NCBI GenBank assembly: GCA_025084515.1
Contig: JAJAGP010000081.1
Coordinates: 496,001 to 560,000, forward strand
Source of the DNA: Ancistrus triradiatus
Taxonomy: Eukaryota; Chordata; Actinopteri; Siluriformes; Loricariidae
DNA length: 64,000 nucleotides
Direction of reading: 5' to 3'
In this document: positions 43,116 through 55,600 of the stretch, one piece after another
Numbering within the stretch: the stretch's first letter is position 1
Layout: each line of letters starts with the position of its first letter
The notes under the pieces: generated by a model
What the model saw: only the letters and a program-made list of their open reading frames with translations
What the model was told of the DNA's origin: nothing
The model's database searches: none
Made by a program: the position numbers and the translations under genes

Positions 43116-46100
43116 AATGGGATATGAAACAGTGGCTCAGATTGGATTCGCACCATTCTTAGATTCCACCCTGGTTCATACCTTACCTTCGGTGAGTTGG
43201 GCTCGAGACTCCTCAAGGGACAGAGTGGGGCCGCATGACTCACGGCACAGACCAGGAGTGCCCCCAGATTACCTCTGAACCTTAACTGAAACAGATATGA
43301 AGCTTAAAAGTCAGTTGTGACAGGATGGATGATGCTAAAAACATTTATCTTAACTTTTTTTTCAAGGTCTTCCGTCTGTTTCAGGTCCAAACTGCAACCA
43401 TTGGCCTAATCTTTGTGTTTAAACTGAAATTCCTGTCCTACAGAATCCCCAAATTAGCCCATCCAGCTTCTGCTTTGCCACACACTGCCAAGCCACCCCA
43501 TCTGGCTGGTAAACACCACTGAGACTCGATCTTGGGGCTCTGTGAGTTATGGGATAGCGAGCTGTCACTGCACCACCCAAACACCCTGCAGTAATTTACT
43601 GTTCGGCATATTTTCACTCCACGTCTGAGCTTCAGCTGCAGCGTGTCATTACCATTTTCAGTTTTTAAATCAGATCTGACGAACGCCAAGGACTTTCACC
43701 GAGCAGATTTTATTGGGTAGCAAGTAAAGAAGACATCAGGGTTAAATGAAACGAACAATGTGCTAATCGTAGCTCACACAGAGTTTTTGTTACTTCTTTC
43801 TTCACTTTATCAATAAAAAAAAATTTTTTTTTTTATCCTGGAATAACTTGCAGATCTTTCAAACTCAAACTATTCAGAACTCTGGTCCAGGATCCACTAA
43901 GGAAACTCATCTGGTTTTAATCTTCAGCGTGGCACGAGCGTGGAGTGAAAGCACATCCATCATCCTCCAGTGCCTCTCTCTCACTCTCTCTCTCTCAAGC
44001 TCGCTGATTTAGATGACGGCTTGGATGGCAGAGTGTCCACAGTGGACGTGTTTGGATTAATGATCGACCGAAATAAAAATACTTGGCTGGGACTGGGAGC
44101 GAAAATTTGAAACCGCCGAGCCAAAAAATGGACGAGAGGTTTGCGTGGTTTTTTTAATTTGCTTTTTTGCGTTTTTGAGCGGCACATCATTTATAAAAAA
44201 AAAAATAAAAAAAAAAAGGCGGCCCTCTGTATCTGTGTGAATGGTTCCAGGACCCGTGCAGATGGTGTAGTGTTTGCATATATAACCTGAGCGACTTAAA
44301 ATCATGTCTGGATTAATGGATTCACACCTCGAAATTACAGTTATTCTGTATCATTTTAGCTCCGACGATGATTCCTTGGCAGGTGGAAAATTCAAGCATT
44401 TTCTGAATTTCCGGATATTTTCAGTGCACAGTTGGTTTAATATATATGAGGACCCCTCGACTGTCTTGATACTTAGCATGATGGGTGATTTCGATCTTGT
44501 GCAAGGTTTCTGGCGGCCTCTGAAATGAACCTTTTATGGTCAAAGTTTGGCTTGTTTTGATCTGGTTTGAATCCGCAAAGAACATTATAGCTCATCTCAT
44601 TCACTTGTCGTACCTGCGTCACCTTGATGAAATGTCTTAGGGTGACATTGTTCCAACATTCTTTAGTTGTTTTTGTGTTAAATCCTTATAATATCCTTTT
44701 GTCATATTTCTTCGCCTCCACGATCGACCTTGTTCTGCGTTCTTGCTCCGGGAACTTTCTGGCCTGTGATTGCGCAATCGATTCAAGCCTCTAGAACTGA
44801 CTTGGCTTACACAGATCCGTTCGTCTGCGCATCAGGACGTGTTCGGCTGGTTTTTGATTTTCATGCCGTCATGATTTACTGAATGGCTGTTAGTCTTTGG
44901 ATAATCGCAGTTCGTAGCGTATTTCGCATTCTTAAGGACGCGGGTAATGTTTGTTTTTCGTTCCTTGCTGCGTTGCCATTGGCTTCCACAATGGGTTTCG
45001 TTGTATTTCGACGAAACTCGCAGCGCCGCTTCTAGGACGCGGTGACTTGGCGAATAGCCTGACACTGGAACGGTGCGAGCTCAAAACACCAGTGCTCGAA
45101 CCTTAAGGACCTTGGTAGGTTTTTTGAGCTGACCAGTGCGGGAGTGCTTAAGGCAAGAGCAAACCCTTTATCGTATTTCCTATGAGTTAAAAAGTGCCGT
45201 CCCGTTAGCACATTGACATACAAACTGTGCTGCACCTGAAAGGTATGGAAATGTTTACTCTAAGCATTAGCTAATTATAGGCCCTGATTGCGAGTGGACT
45301 GTTTTTGTTTGCCTTGCCGGGAGGAATCTCAGACACGTCCTTCTTTAAATAAGCATTCACATTCCTGACCGAGAGGAATTCGCCGGCTCTCGCTGCGTTC
45401 ACGCTGGCAACACTGTGTCACCTCGACACGCCCCAGGTCTCTTCGCTCATCGCTAGTGAACGGACGTCCTGTGCTGATTGTTGTTTTCTGTGCTGGAACG
45501 ATTCATTATCAGCACCGGTGAGCCAGTTTGCTATGTAACAGAGCGCATTTAAATTTGGCTAACAGGTCCGCTTCTTTTCCGTGAATCCAGAGGGAGGTTT
45601 CAGCCAGCACTAAATGGAAGTGCCGATAATTGACATGTGGTTAAAAAAATGAAGGACAAAAAGATTGTGGTGGTTTTCTTAGGTTGGATTAAGTATCAGT
45701 AAAGCTCGGATTTGCCATATCGTTGTGTGATTAATCTGATTAGACACAGACCTGATGGTAATCGTTTTTGATTAGTTCCAGCCTTGCGGATATGTAAAGT
45801 TTTGATTGCGTTGGATCTCCGATGCTAGGTTGACCTCCAACGGTGTTGGCTGGTTTGCATCAACCTCCCCAATATTCTCATTTAGCTATTGTAGGTAAAT
45901 CCATTGCCTCTGGCCTGGCCTCGTTTGGGCCATGTCTGATGAAGGTACAGTTCACTCTAAGATGGCGGACAGCCATGCGTATTCAATTTTTTTGAATAGA
46001 AGCAGAATCGCTTGCAGTGGCCCTCCTAAAACATCATCCCAGTAAAGTCATTTTAAAGCTTTTATGGTCTTTTAACACATTTGTTTGTTTATTAAAACTG

Positions 46101-46377
46101 CACTCGAGCTCTCCATCATGCTCAACACCTGGCAGGAAATCTGTAAAGATTTGCAAACCTCCTATGAAAATAAAACGACAGCCCAAACGAAACGGGTTGA
46201 TTAATAGGTCGACGCGAAACTCTCAGAAGGACCCGGAAGTAAGCTGAGATCTCTCGGCCTTTGACGTCGGCCTGTCTGGGTCTATTAAGCCGAACGTATT
46301 CAGAGCTGCCTTCATTCAGAGCGCGGAATGCTTTGTGTTTTGTTTGCGTTGCTATGGAAGTGGACTTTAGTTACTTC

Positions 46378-46380
<3 letters not shown>

Positions 46381-46429
<49 letters not shown>
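46381..46429. repeat. (GT)n microsatellite
   Basis: About 24 uninterrupted GT units followed by GAGAGA. Confidence 0.97.
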
Positions 46430-46436
<7 letters not shown>

Positions 46437-46714
46437 CTAGTTTGAGTGAAATGATCATAGGCAGGGTTTATAGGCGAAACACCATATCCTGCCAAGAGGA
46501 CCAGCGTGGGGAAGCGCCCGGGCCAGAATGCTCTTTTTACTCTGCCTTTCTGTTTTTAGAAAACCAACACTTGTTTCTCCCGCTGTGCCTCCGTTTCTAC
46601 ATCATGAATCTATTTAATACATCTGGATCACAGCTGCTCAACAGGTCCCGAACTTGTACTCTCCTTAGAATCAAGTGGTTTTAAAATCAAGGGATCAACT
46701 CTGCTACGTTTGTT

Positions 46715-46855
46715 GCGTCATTTGTCAATTTGTCTGGAAAGTTTACTGGTTGTCTTTGACTAATATTGAAATTGGTTTGATGTTCTGAAACACGACAAAC
46801 ATGCATAAAACATAGGAAATCAGGACGGAGGCAAACACTTTTTCACACCACTGTA
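46715..46855. repeat. 3' end of a DNA-transposon-type repeat
   Basis: The end phrase GGCAAACACTTTTTCACACC followed by ACTGTA, preceded by AATATTGAAATTGGTTTGAT and GACAAACATGCATAAAA, is a very common fish repeat terminus. The opposite end is missing. Confidence 0.55.
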
Positions 46856-47410
46856 AAGGGTCAAAAACGTGGGTAGGTTGAGAAATATAAAGGCGTGAAC
46901 ACCAGATTAACAAACCATACAGTCATCTGATCTATTCAGTGCGTTCTATGGTAAGCTGGTGTTAAACTGGAACCTTGGATACAGGAGAAAGTCTGTGCCG
47001 GTGTCAGAATGCATTGATTCCAGAATTCAGAAATGGAAATAACGCTCAGGTTGAGTCCCAATGACCAGTGTCCCATTTTATAACACGTTGTTCTCCTGGC
47101 TAGGTGCCATACCCTGCGACCCTACCCAGGACGAGCAGAGCTAAAACATCATGAGATAAAAATGTTCTAATAAACAGAGACCCGTTCCAAAACCTTAACT
47201 TTCAGTATTGCGCAGCTCCCTTAATTTGTGTGACACACTTGAACCTTAAGCCTCTCTGGCAGCCTCTCTGAAGTGATGTAACGCGTTTTGTCTCAGACAT
47301 GAGCCGATCATGAGTGTATCAGCAGACCCTTTGTGAGCTCTAGCATTCTTACTCCAGGATGACACACACACACTGTCAGGAAGACGACTGGCCTGAGCGT
47401 TAACTTCACT

Positions 47411-47487
47411 CCATATAAGGAGCTCAGAAGTCGTACGACGCAGACGCCAGCACAGTCCTCTTCCTGTTGCCGACCGCTATAAAAAAG
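47411..47487 (+). promoter_or_regulatory. Candidate internal promoter: CArG box plus TATA box
   Basis: A perfect SRF-type CArG box CCATATAAGG (47411-47420) lies about 60 bases upstream of CTATAAAAAAG (47477-47487). GC-rich sequence without repeats follows (GCGCGACTCCCGAAAGCGCG). CArG boxes drive muscle genes, and pdlim5 is expressed in muscle, so an intronic muscle promoter is conceivable. Nothing shows a transcript start. Confidence 0.3.
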
Positions 47488-49515
47488 CGCGACTCCCGAA
47501 AGCGCGCTCTGAAGCAGCAGGCCAGTTATCGGTTGGGAGCGAGAACAGGAGCCGTGGAGCAGTCATCATGTGTTAGACCTCACGGAAAAACCTCTGTCAC
47601 TTGTTATTCTGCTTACGCAGCGCAGATTCAAGCGTGCGGTTTTCAGCCTGTACTGTGGTGAGATCTGGTAACCCGTTTCCACGTTGCGTCTTCGTTAAAA
47701 GAAACCAGATTTGTGCCGCGTTTAATAAAGTCTTGTTTTTTTGCCGGTGTAAGGACGGAACGCTCTGCGCGGAGCACTTTACAACCAGAGTGATTTGGCT
47801 TTAGTTTTCATAACTGGGCCAGATTAAACAGAAACTGTGGTAAGCCATCAAAGTCTGGGCCACTGACCAGAACCGACGACCAAAATACTGAACAATACAA
47901 ATACTGAACTTTACAAGTTGGAGCACGCCACCATTAATCATGTTTGTCAAGACGTCAGTGTTTTCTTCCTGCGTGGATTACAGGTGTCTTTTTAAAGAGA
48001 TTTTGTTTGGACACTAGACCTGTTAGGTAGTCGAGCACACTCTTGACTCTTCGACATAGCAGCGTTTAAGTAGACAGTGGTATGTGATAGTAATAATGTG
48101 GCCCATCCTACAAATTCCCTGCGATGCATTATCAAAAGTTGTATATCACGAACTTTGCTGTCCAAACTCTTGATTGGTGCTTTAATCTATGTAGCATTTT
48201 AATCCCCTAATCGGTACCTCGAACCCGTTCTAATGAATAGTGATCAGGAAAGTACTGGAAGTGTGGGTGACTCTGCGTAAACCCTCTACTGTCACTTCAT
48301 TCACTGTTTTTAACTTAAGCACTGATGTTCTTGATATGCTCAGAAAAGCATTTAGACGTATGCTTATGTTACGTAGGTCAAATTTGGTGGAGTTTGAGCA
48401 TACAGGAACAAGGTAGGGATTTCTGCATAGGAAATAATGGATATTGGACTCCTGTTATCCAAACTATTTCCCAGAACGGGGTATTTTCAGATAATGAAGT
48501 TTGACTGCATTGGTCATGCTGAGTAACACTCCTAAATAATGATTTATCGAAATAAATTCCGAAATCTAGCCGAAAGCTTGGTTTGAATTTCAAGCAACGT
48601 ATACATGGGAAGAACATGCGAATGCCACCGATGCAGTGGCCAGGCCGGATCTTGGGTCTCTGCGTTTTTTCAGACTTTCTCGCTCCCTCACGCTCCCCCA
48701 ATCCGGCTCTGCACCTCTGGCGATCCCATCTGGTTCCTCTCACCTGTCCCGCAATTCCTTAATCACGTCCTCTGCTATTTAAACCCCTTGTTTGAAGCAT
48801 ACAGGGGTGCTGTGTGTATATTAATCATCCCGAAGTCTAAAGCTTCTCTGAGTGCTGTTCTGGGTTAGGCTGCTCTGACACTAACCTTTTTTACGACATT
48901 CGTCTCTCTTTTCTATGAAACTTGGAGCTTGGCTGAAAACATTTGGTGCATCTCTACAAAATACGCCTGTGTCCTCTTTCCATTCAAAGATTTGCGCAAT
49001 ACGTCTTTGCTGCATCAACTCAAACGATTGCAGAAATAGGAGTGGAGGGACGTAGAGTCAGCCCACTGTTTAAGATCTGGATGATTCCATAATCATTCTT
49101 TTAATAGGCAATTTTTCTGGTTAGTAGTCATTTTAAAAGGATTTTGTTGAAGCAAGTGCATGATTTTGAAAAGACGGTAAATGTTCAGCTTGATGCTTGA
49201 GTCGGTGACATCTCCAGGTCTTGGCGATCGTTGTGTTTATCGGCGTTCAAACTGAACGTTCATTTTTAAGGTCGTAACGGCCATAAATTCACAGGCGAGT
49301 AGTCGTGCCATAGAGTCATTGATTGTAGTGGCTTGACAATGGGTGCTTTGGGACCAGTTATGCAGACAAGCCTGTAGAACAGCACTTACTCGTCATATAA
49401 ATAATAAATACAGAACTAGTAAGGAGAATGAAGTTCTGTAGCATGACTGGACGTCTTCACTGTACGTTTTATAGCATTTAGCAGAGGCTCTTACTCTGAG
49501 TGACTTTTCAAAGTA

Positions 49516-49688
49516 ATTGGCTTGGCGGTTAAGGTACTGGACTATGGACCAGAAGATCCAGGGTTGAAATCTCACCTGTGATGAGCTGCCACTGTTGGGA
49601 CTTTGAGCAAAACCCTTAACAATGCTTGGACTGTATCGATTTTATGTCGCTCTGGATAAGGGCGTCTACTAAATAATATAAATGTGGC
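49516..49688 (+). repeat. tRNA-derived SINE
   Basis: GGCGGTTAAGGTACTGGACT, GATCCAGGGTTGAAATC, GCTGCCACTGTTGGGAC, GTCGCTCTGGATAAGGGCG and a TAAATAATATAAATGT tail follow the family order. Confidence 0.8.
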
Positions 49689-49854
49689 TCATTTAATTCG
49701 TTGATAGATCCCATGAGAAAAGAAAATGCTATAGCACAAATAGTCTTGAGAATAACCAATTCTGGCAACCTGTGCAGACAGAGAAAACCAATTGAAATCG
49801 GGTAACTATTATACTGGCTGGAAATCCGATTACTGGGAAAAAATCCAACCCATA

Positions 49855-49995
49855 ATGCTTGGATTGTAAGACTGTATCAATTAAGTCGCTCTGGCCCAAG
49901 TGCAAGTGTGGCCCTACAGTGTACTGGGGCTTGAGCCTCGGACTTTATGGTCCATAGTCCAGTCGCTTAACCACTGTGCCAGACAGTCCTGCGCC
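49855..49995 (-). repeat. SINE composite: tail fragment and inverted head
   Basis: A forward tail piece (TGCTTGGATTGTAAGACTGT, AAGTCGCTCTGG) at 49856-49893 is followed by an inverted head (minus-strand GGTTAAGCGACTGGACTATG and GACCATAAAG) at about 49940-49985. Two SINE pieces appear to be joined in opposite directions. Confidence 0.65.
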
Positions 49996-50166
49996 AGTTC
50001 ACGTCTCAGTGGATTGTGCCTATCTCTGGTGCTGCCTTGTTGGCACCCTCTGCTCTGTGGTGCAGTTTGTCCAGCTGCGAAGATAAGCGTTCGGGTGCTG
50101 CGTTGTCTCAGCGCTCACCCTCGTTGAGAAGCGTGACCGTGTCGCGATTAGAGGTGTGGGTGATGT

Positions 50167-50240
50167 GGCACGAGATTCTCGTGCCTATAAAAGGATAAAA
50201 GAGTGGACTGGCCACCCAGTAAAGTTTACCGCCCGGCAGA
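50167..50240 (+). promoter_or_regulatory. Candidate internal promoter: palindrome plus TATA box
   Basis: A perfect inverted repeat GGCACGAG-ATT-CTCGTGCC (50167-50185) abuts TATAAAAG (50186-50193). CCACCCAGTAAAG about 25-30 bases downstream is a plausible start region, followed by GC-rich sequence (CGGAGCGCGCCTCTCC). It lies in pdlim5 intron 2. Function is inferred from motifs only. Confidence 0.3.
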
Positions 50241-50719
50241 AGAGCGTCAGGGCCCGGAGCGCGCCTCTCCACCGGCACGGTTTATGCACTGCGGTCAGCG
50301 CCTAGTGCCTAGTGAGTGGAAAGAGGAGGGAAGCGTGACATCCATTTAGCCGTATCCAGCTGCCAAACACATGTAACGAGGAGCGTTCGGTCACTTCTGT
50401 ACCGCACAGAACAAAGAATGTTTGTCTCGTTCCTTTTTATTAGAGCTGGAACAGAAAACATTCGCGCGCCGCAAGCGGCAGGCGACGCACGTGGCCTGAC
50501 CTAAAAGGGCAAACGGAATCGCTGGGAAGGGAATGAACTTTTAACAAGTGTGTATGAGCATGTTCTAAAAATGCGCCCGCTTGTTTGAGAGGCTGATTGA
50601 AGGGAATGGGATCATAAAACCGTCTAATAGGTGTGTGTACCGTGTGTTGTGAAACGTCTCTGAGGGATGTAGTATTTGAAATAGGTACATCCTAGGAATC
50701 GCCTAGCCATGTGCGCCTG

Positions 50720-51070
50720 GGATTTTTTCCCCGTCACGGCTCGTCTTGTCGTGCTTGGACCTGTGACTCATCGCTCGGGAGCAAAGTCCTGTGAGCAAGC
50801 CTTCTGCGTCAGGGAAGTTCTGTTTGCTCAGCCTCTCACCACCCCTCCAGATAGCCTTTGTGACGCAATACGGCTTAGTGGGAGTTCCTGCGACGTGCCC
50901 TCTTCTGAACTTTACCATCCTGAGCCTGGCTCTGATTGTCTCGCGTTCCGACCCCGACCATTAATTGTCCCTGACGGAGAGGACAAAGCCTGATAGTCAT
51001 GCCATGTGCTGTAAATAAAGTGCTATCCACCGCCAGTGTCGAGGATCTACTTTTATCGGCGTCCCTCTCC
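50720..51070. repeat. Possible unnamed dispersed repeat
   Basis: C/T-rich text ending CTGTAAATAAAGTGCTATCC, then CAGTGTCGAGGATC and GGCGTCCCTCTCC, has the style of a fish repeat 3' end. There is no second copy in the window, so this is weak. Confidence 0.25.
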
Positions 51071-52884
51071 ACCTCTTAAACTATAGTGCCCGAATTAAGT
51101 CGCGGACCCGACTTTATCGTAGGTCATAGTGAATATTGCGTGTCCCTGATTGCAACCGGACCTTACAGTCCCTGATTAAAACTAGAAGCTGAAGTACTAT
51201 AACGTTCCCTCCCTCATTCTTTTTTCTCTTTCATGCCGTAGCTGAAAATAGGTCATTAAACGGAGCTCAACCTTCAGTCCACTCTGTACTCGTATAGAGG
51301 CTCCGTTTCACCATCAGGCTTAGCTTTCTGCCGCGATCTTCTCTCTAGATCCAATAACACCCTGTTTGAAATCTCTATTTTAATCCTGTTGGTCACTGTG
51401 TGTACTTTCAGCGCTCTTAAAGTCTGCATGTTAAAATGGGCTTTGAGTTTTTTTGTAGGGGTTTTTACACATGCGGTCAAAAGGAATCGCTCAGATGCAC
51501 GTATTGTAATATTCCGTCATGGTTTGAAGTCTCTCTCCTCTCTGTTGACTTTAAGGAAAACCACAGGCAGTGTGTTTGTTAGACGACTGTTGTGCAGTCA
51601 TCGGGTAGCTAATAGCGCGGTTTTATTGGTCGTCGTATAGGTTTTGTAGTCCATTCTACTGAATTCCTCTTAAAATCTTAAAAAGCAAAACCTGACTTGT
51701 TGAAAGGCAGGCCATTGATGAAGAGAGAAATCATCTAAATGGATACAACAAAAGCCAAAGACAATTCATAAGAATTCATTACAAGAGCATTTAAGCATTT
51801 CAGAATCTGAATTCTTCTATTATTCCTTTAGGAAATGAATTATTAATACTTTATTACGAACATAATAAAATGGCTCCAGATTGCAGACGTGTTTGTTGTT
51901 AGACAGCATTAAAACGAGGTCCTTATTATCCGTTTAATTTTTCATGACATTATTCTAATTTAATTCGACCAGAACTCTTTAAGTACACAAAATTGATACT
52001 AATGCAAAAGTATTTATCTTTTTTCTTAAATCTTGTGAAGCCGATGCAGTGCTTTAGAGGGAAACGTTCCTGCTCAGAACTTTTATTCTGACACACTGCA
52101 GTGTAGAGAATCTTCCATATATTTCGATTTACATTTGAAGTAATTTAGCAGACACCCTCATCCTGAGCGACTTATGACTGACACGGTCTTACAATCCGAG
52201 CAATTTTGGCTCAATGGCAGCAGTGACAGTGGCAGCTTGGCCGAGGTGGGATTCCATAAAGGAAGCAGTTTGCCTGTAATGTGATTGTGATTGTTCATAA
52301 TTATATTGGATGAACTTTGTTTAGTTGATAAACAGAGTTTTTGTACTTTGTTTTTATGAACAGAACAGAAAACTCCAGTGTTTCTGTACAAATTACAAAC
52401 CGCACACTGCCTGTACTTTTTTCCTAGATATGTGAACCCTAGACATGATACATAATACCAACAAAGATTGGAGGAATCATTTAAACAGCTTTCAAAATGC
52501 CCTCAGCTCTAAACCAGAACCAGTTTGTTAGAATGATGTACAGAGAAGCGTTATGCTTTGTTCTTAGTAGCTGTGAAATGTGTCATGACCGTCGAATGCA
52601 GCTCAGTGCGGAGTCCAAACTGTACAGCTGTTGTGTGTTAATAAAGCAGCAGCCTTCACAGAGCATTAGTGGTGACGAAATGGGTCGAAAGCCTAGAGCG
52701 TGCTGCTGGAGGAAGCGTATTCAAAACAAACAGTGAGTTGTTCACGATGAAACAATTCATGAGTGAGAGCTGTACAAGAGAGGAAGCGTTCTGGATGAAT
52801 CAGTGCGTGGGACTCAGTTCCTTTTTGAAAGTTGACACCTAGTGCAAAAGGATCAAGTGATAGTGATACAGTAATTGTTTAACA

Positions 52885-53095
52885 CTGGACTGGTTAAGGG
52901 ACTGGACTGTGGACCAGAAGGTCCAGATTTCAAATCCTACCTCTTCCAAGCTGCCACTGTTGGGTCCTTCAGCAAGGCCCTTAACCCACAGTTGCTTGGA
53001 TTATAAGACCGTATCAATTGTAAGATGCTCTAAATGACAAATGACATATGCTTTAAATGACAGTTATGCTAAATGACATAAATGTAAATGTAAAA
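52885..53095 (+). repeat. tRNA-derived SINE
   Basis: CTGGTTAAGGGACTGGACTG, GGTCCAGATTTCAAATCC, GCTGCCACTGTTGGGTCC, AGCAAGGCCCTTAACCCACA and a tail of repeated AAATGACA units. The tail repeats (AAATGACATATGCTTTAAAT and so on) look like SINE 3' slippage. Confidence 0.82.
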
Positions 53096-53107
53096 CCAAC
53101 TCCTGTT

Positions 53108-53450
53108 TAAGCCAGGTGGCTCAGTGGGTAGCGCGGTCGTCTCAAGCAAGAAGGTCCTGGATTTGATCCCAGGAGGAGCAGTCTGGGTCCTTTCTGTGTG
53201 AATGTTCCTCGTGTCTGAATGGGTTACTCCGAGTACTCCGGTTTCCTCCCACAGTCCAAAGGCATGCGTTAGGTTAATTGATTACGCTAAAATTGGCCCG
53301 AATGTGTGTATGAGTGTGCGAGAGTGTGCCCTACGATGGTTTGGTGCCCTGTCTAGGATTGTTCCTGCCTTGCGCCTTATGCCCCTGGCTAGGCACCGGT
53401 TCCCTGATCAGGATTCAGCGGAAAAGAAAGTGAATCAATGAATAAAGTTT
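53108..53450 (+). repeat. tRNA-like SINE of a second family
   Basis: The head AGGTGGCTCAGTGGGTAGCG and CAAGAAGGTCCTGGATTTGA precede CTCCGGTTTCCTCCCACAGT and CCAAAGGCATGCG. The 3' half has GTGCCCTGTCTAGGATTGTT and CCTGCCTTGCGCC, then CTAGGCACCGGTTCCC. It immediately follows the SINE at 52885-53095, end to head. Confidence 0.75.
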
Positions 53451-55600
53451 TGAAAAACCGGTGCTTGTCCGATGATTCCTTTGCTTGTAGTAATATAAAA
53501 TTAAATAATGTCATACTGAGCTTCCTGCTATCGCCGTCCACCTTAACGTCGTCTGGCTGAACTGAACCTGTAATGATTAGGTTCAGCAGAACCAAATGTT
53601 CCCAACATCTGCCTCAGGTGCAAGCCTGGATGTGAGCAGACCTCTGTGAACGGGAACGTAGACCAAGTGAGCGAGCCGCACTTGTACAGGAACAGGCACT
53701 GATTTGCAATGCCTCGCCCTCATGGGAACACCTGGGCCTGAGTCAGGCTCCTCTCATGGTCTGGGCAGATCTCTTCCTGTCCAGGCACATCTATAGCACC
53801 GGCGCTCAGTGCTCGGTTTATAAACAGATCTGAGGTGCGTGTGGTATTTGTGGTGTAGGAAATCAGTCGAAGCCTCTTCAGTCCACAGCGATTCAGTCAG
53901 ACTGCTCGTAATAGACGCATGACGCAGAAGCTCTAGAGCTGCCGTCCCGGGAACATACCATGCTGTGAGCTGATATAGACATTAGATCACAGCCTTTATT
54001 TTACGGACTTGGACGCGCTCAACTGGGTTTTCATATAGAAGCATTATTCTCGCTTAAATCTTGACATTTATATCCCACCAGATTATGGTAATGGCCTGTT
54101 TGGAAGACATCTCTCAGGGAACTGCTTTGTTCGCATGGCCAGGGTCCAGAATCAGAATGAAGTTCTCTCTAAACCTGCTAATGCTCAGACGCATCTCAAT
54201 AAGCGTTATCTCTTCAGTTTTTATCAACATTTCTCCTTCATAGAGTGTAGTTCGTGTACTAGAACATTTATCAGGCTAGATTTGAACTCTTTGGTCCACC
54301 GTGTCCCACATGTTTTGTTAATACAGTGTGCCAGATACTGTACTTTTCTGGATAAAGTGAACTCTAGGCTAAGCGCGAACAATGACACCATTGATGTTGG
54401 TGTCTCCTAAAACGATCAGTCAGTGGGTAAACTTGTGGCCTGCATTCAGTTCATTCATTTTCAGTAGCTGCTTTATCTTGGCCATATTCGTGGTGCGTTC
54501 CAACACAGGACATGTGGTGGAAACATGTCTATCACAGACTAGTGTGCTGGCCCACAGAAGCCCCTGTGTTGACCCACTTCATCTGTTGCAGACTTTGTTG
54601 ACGGCTTTCTCTTATTCCCAAACTAACCCCTTGGAGTAAGGTGCAGGAACTTCCTGCTTCACTAATGTTCCAGTGTGACCTTGCCAATACAAGCTTGAGT
54701 GCCGCTAAGCAGCTGTGCCACACTCCTGTACCCCGACTCTAGACTCTGGTGAAACCACTTCCCTCTTCAATAATGTCCCATTACTACCACACTTTACAGC
54801 TGAACATTTCTGCTTTTGGCTACTATCGGGAACTGGTTGATAAAAGCTTGAGGGCCACTCCATGTTGTGCCCCCCCCCCACCCCTTCTTAACGTAATCGC
54901 TGCCAGCTGTAGCATGGCACGCCATTATCTAAATGGCCACCCTTTAGGTTTGATCCCTTCGTATTCTTCTAATAGCACCGAGTGGCCTTTGGTTCATCGC
55001 TAACATGCCTGAGGATCTTCTCTCGGGTCGTGAATAATTGCCTTAACCTTACGCTGATAAATCAACAGGCTCAGACGCATACTAAAGCTCTGAGTGTCAA
55101 GATGAGTAGTAAATTTACACCGCTAATAAATTCCGGTGCCTCCAGCTAGAGCGTTGTGTACGGCCGCGCCACTTCAGGGTAGTATTTCATCTCGGTCCTT
55201 TCGTAAGTGCTTCTTTGGCGCTAACCAAGTGAGTCAAACCTGAAATCTGTCACTTGTAGGTGGTGTTTATTGCGTGTATGTACAAGATTCTGCCTGAAGT
55301 ACAGCGTGTAATTTAGTTTAGGACTTCTTTAAAGTTAGCGAGATCTATTAGGTTCTTGGCGTCCTTGCGGTGTCTTTTGTGGGCGATGTAGCTATTTTAA
55401 TTCATGCCGACGAGTGACGAGGGACAAAATCAACACAAACTAAGTGGCGCCTGTTGAAAGCGATGCGCTTTTACTGCCTGGGCGAATCGCTGGTCGTCTT
55501 TCCGCACCGAGTGCGAGCACTGAACTGTGCGTGACCTTTTACAGAATGCTCTGCTGACTCTCCTGCCCTGTCCTCACCTTTCTGCGTCTTCGTTTTACAG

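Larger units (their letters stand above)
34715..55600 (+). other. pdlim5: pdlim5 intron 2 (20.9 kb)
   Basis: Long intron between the two halves of the PDZ domain. The stretch from about 37.1 to 42.9 kb is poor in recognised repeats. 42.9-43.1 and 49.5-53.5 kb hold SINEs. Two TATA-containing segments (47.4 and 50.2 kb) are possible internal promoters. No other exon was recognised. Confidence 0.8.

Noticed and set aside
49516..49590. tRNA-like sequences as functional tRNA genes (also at 18500, 26361, 42958, 52885, 53108)
   Set aside because: Box A/B-like text is present but the acceptor stem does not pair and a shared non-tRNA body follows each, so they are SINEs.
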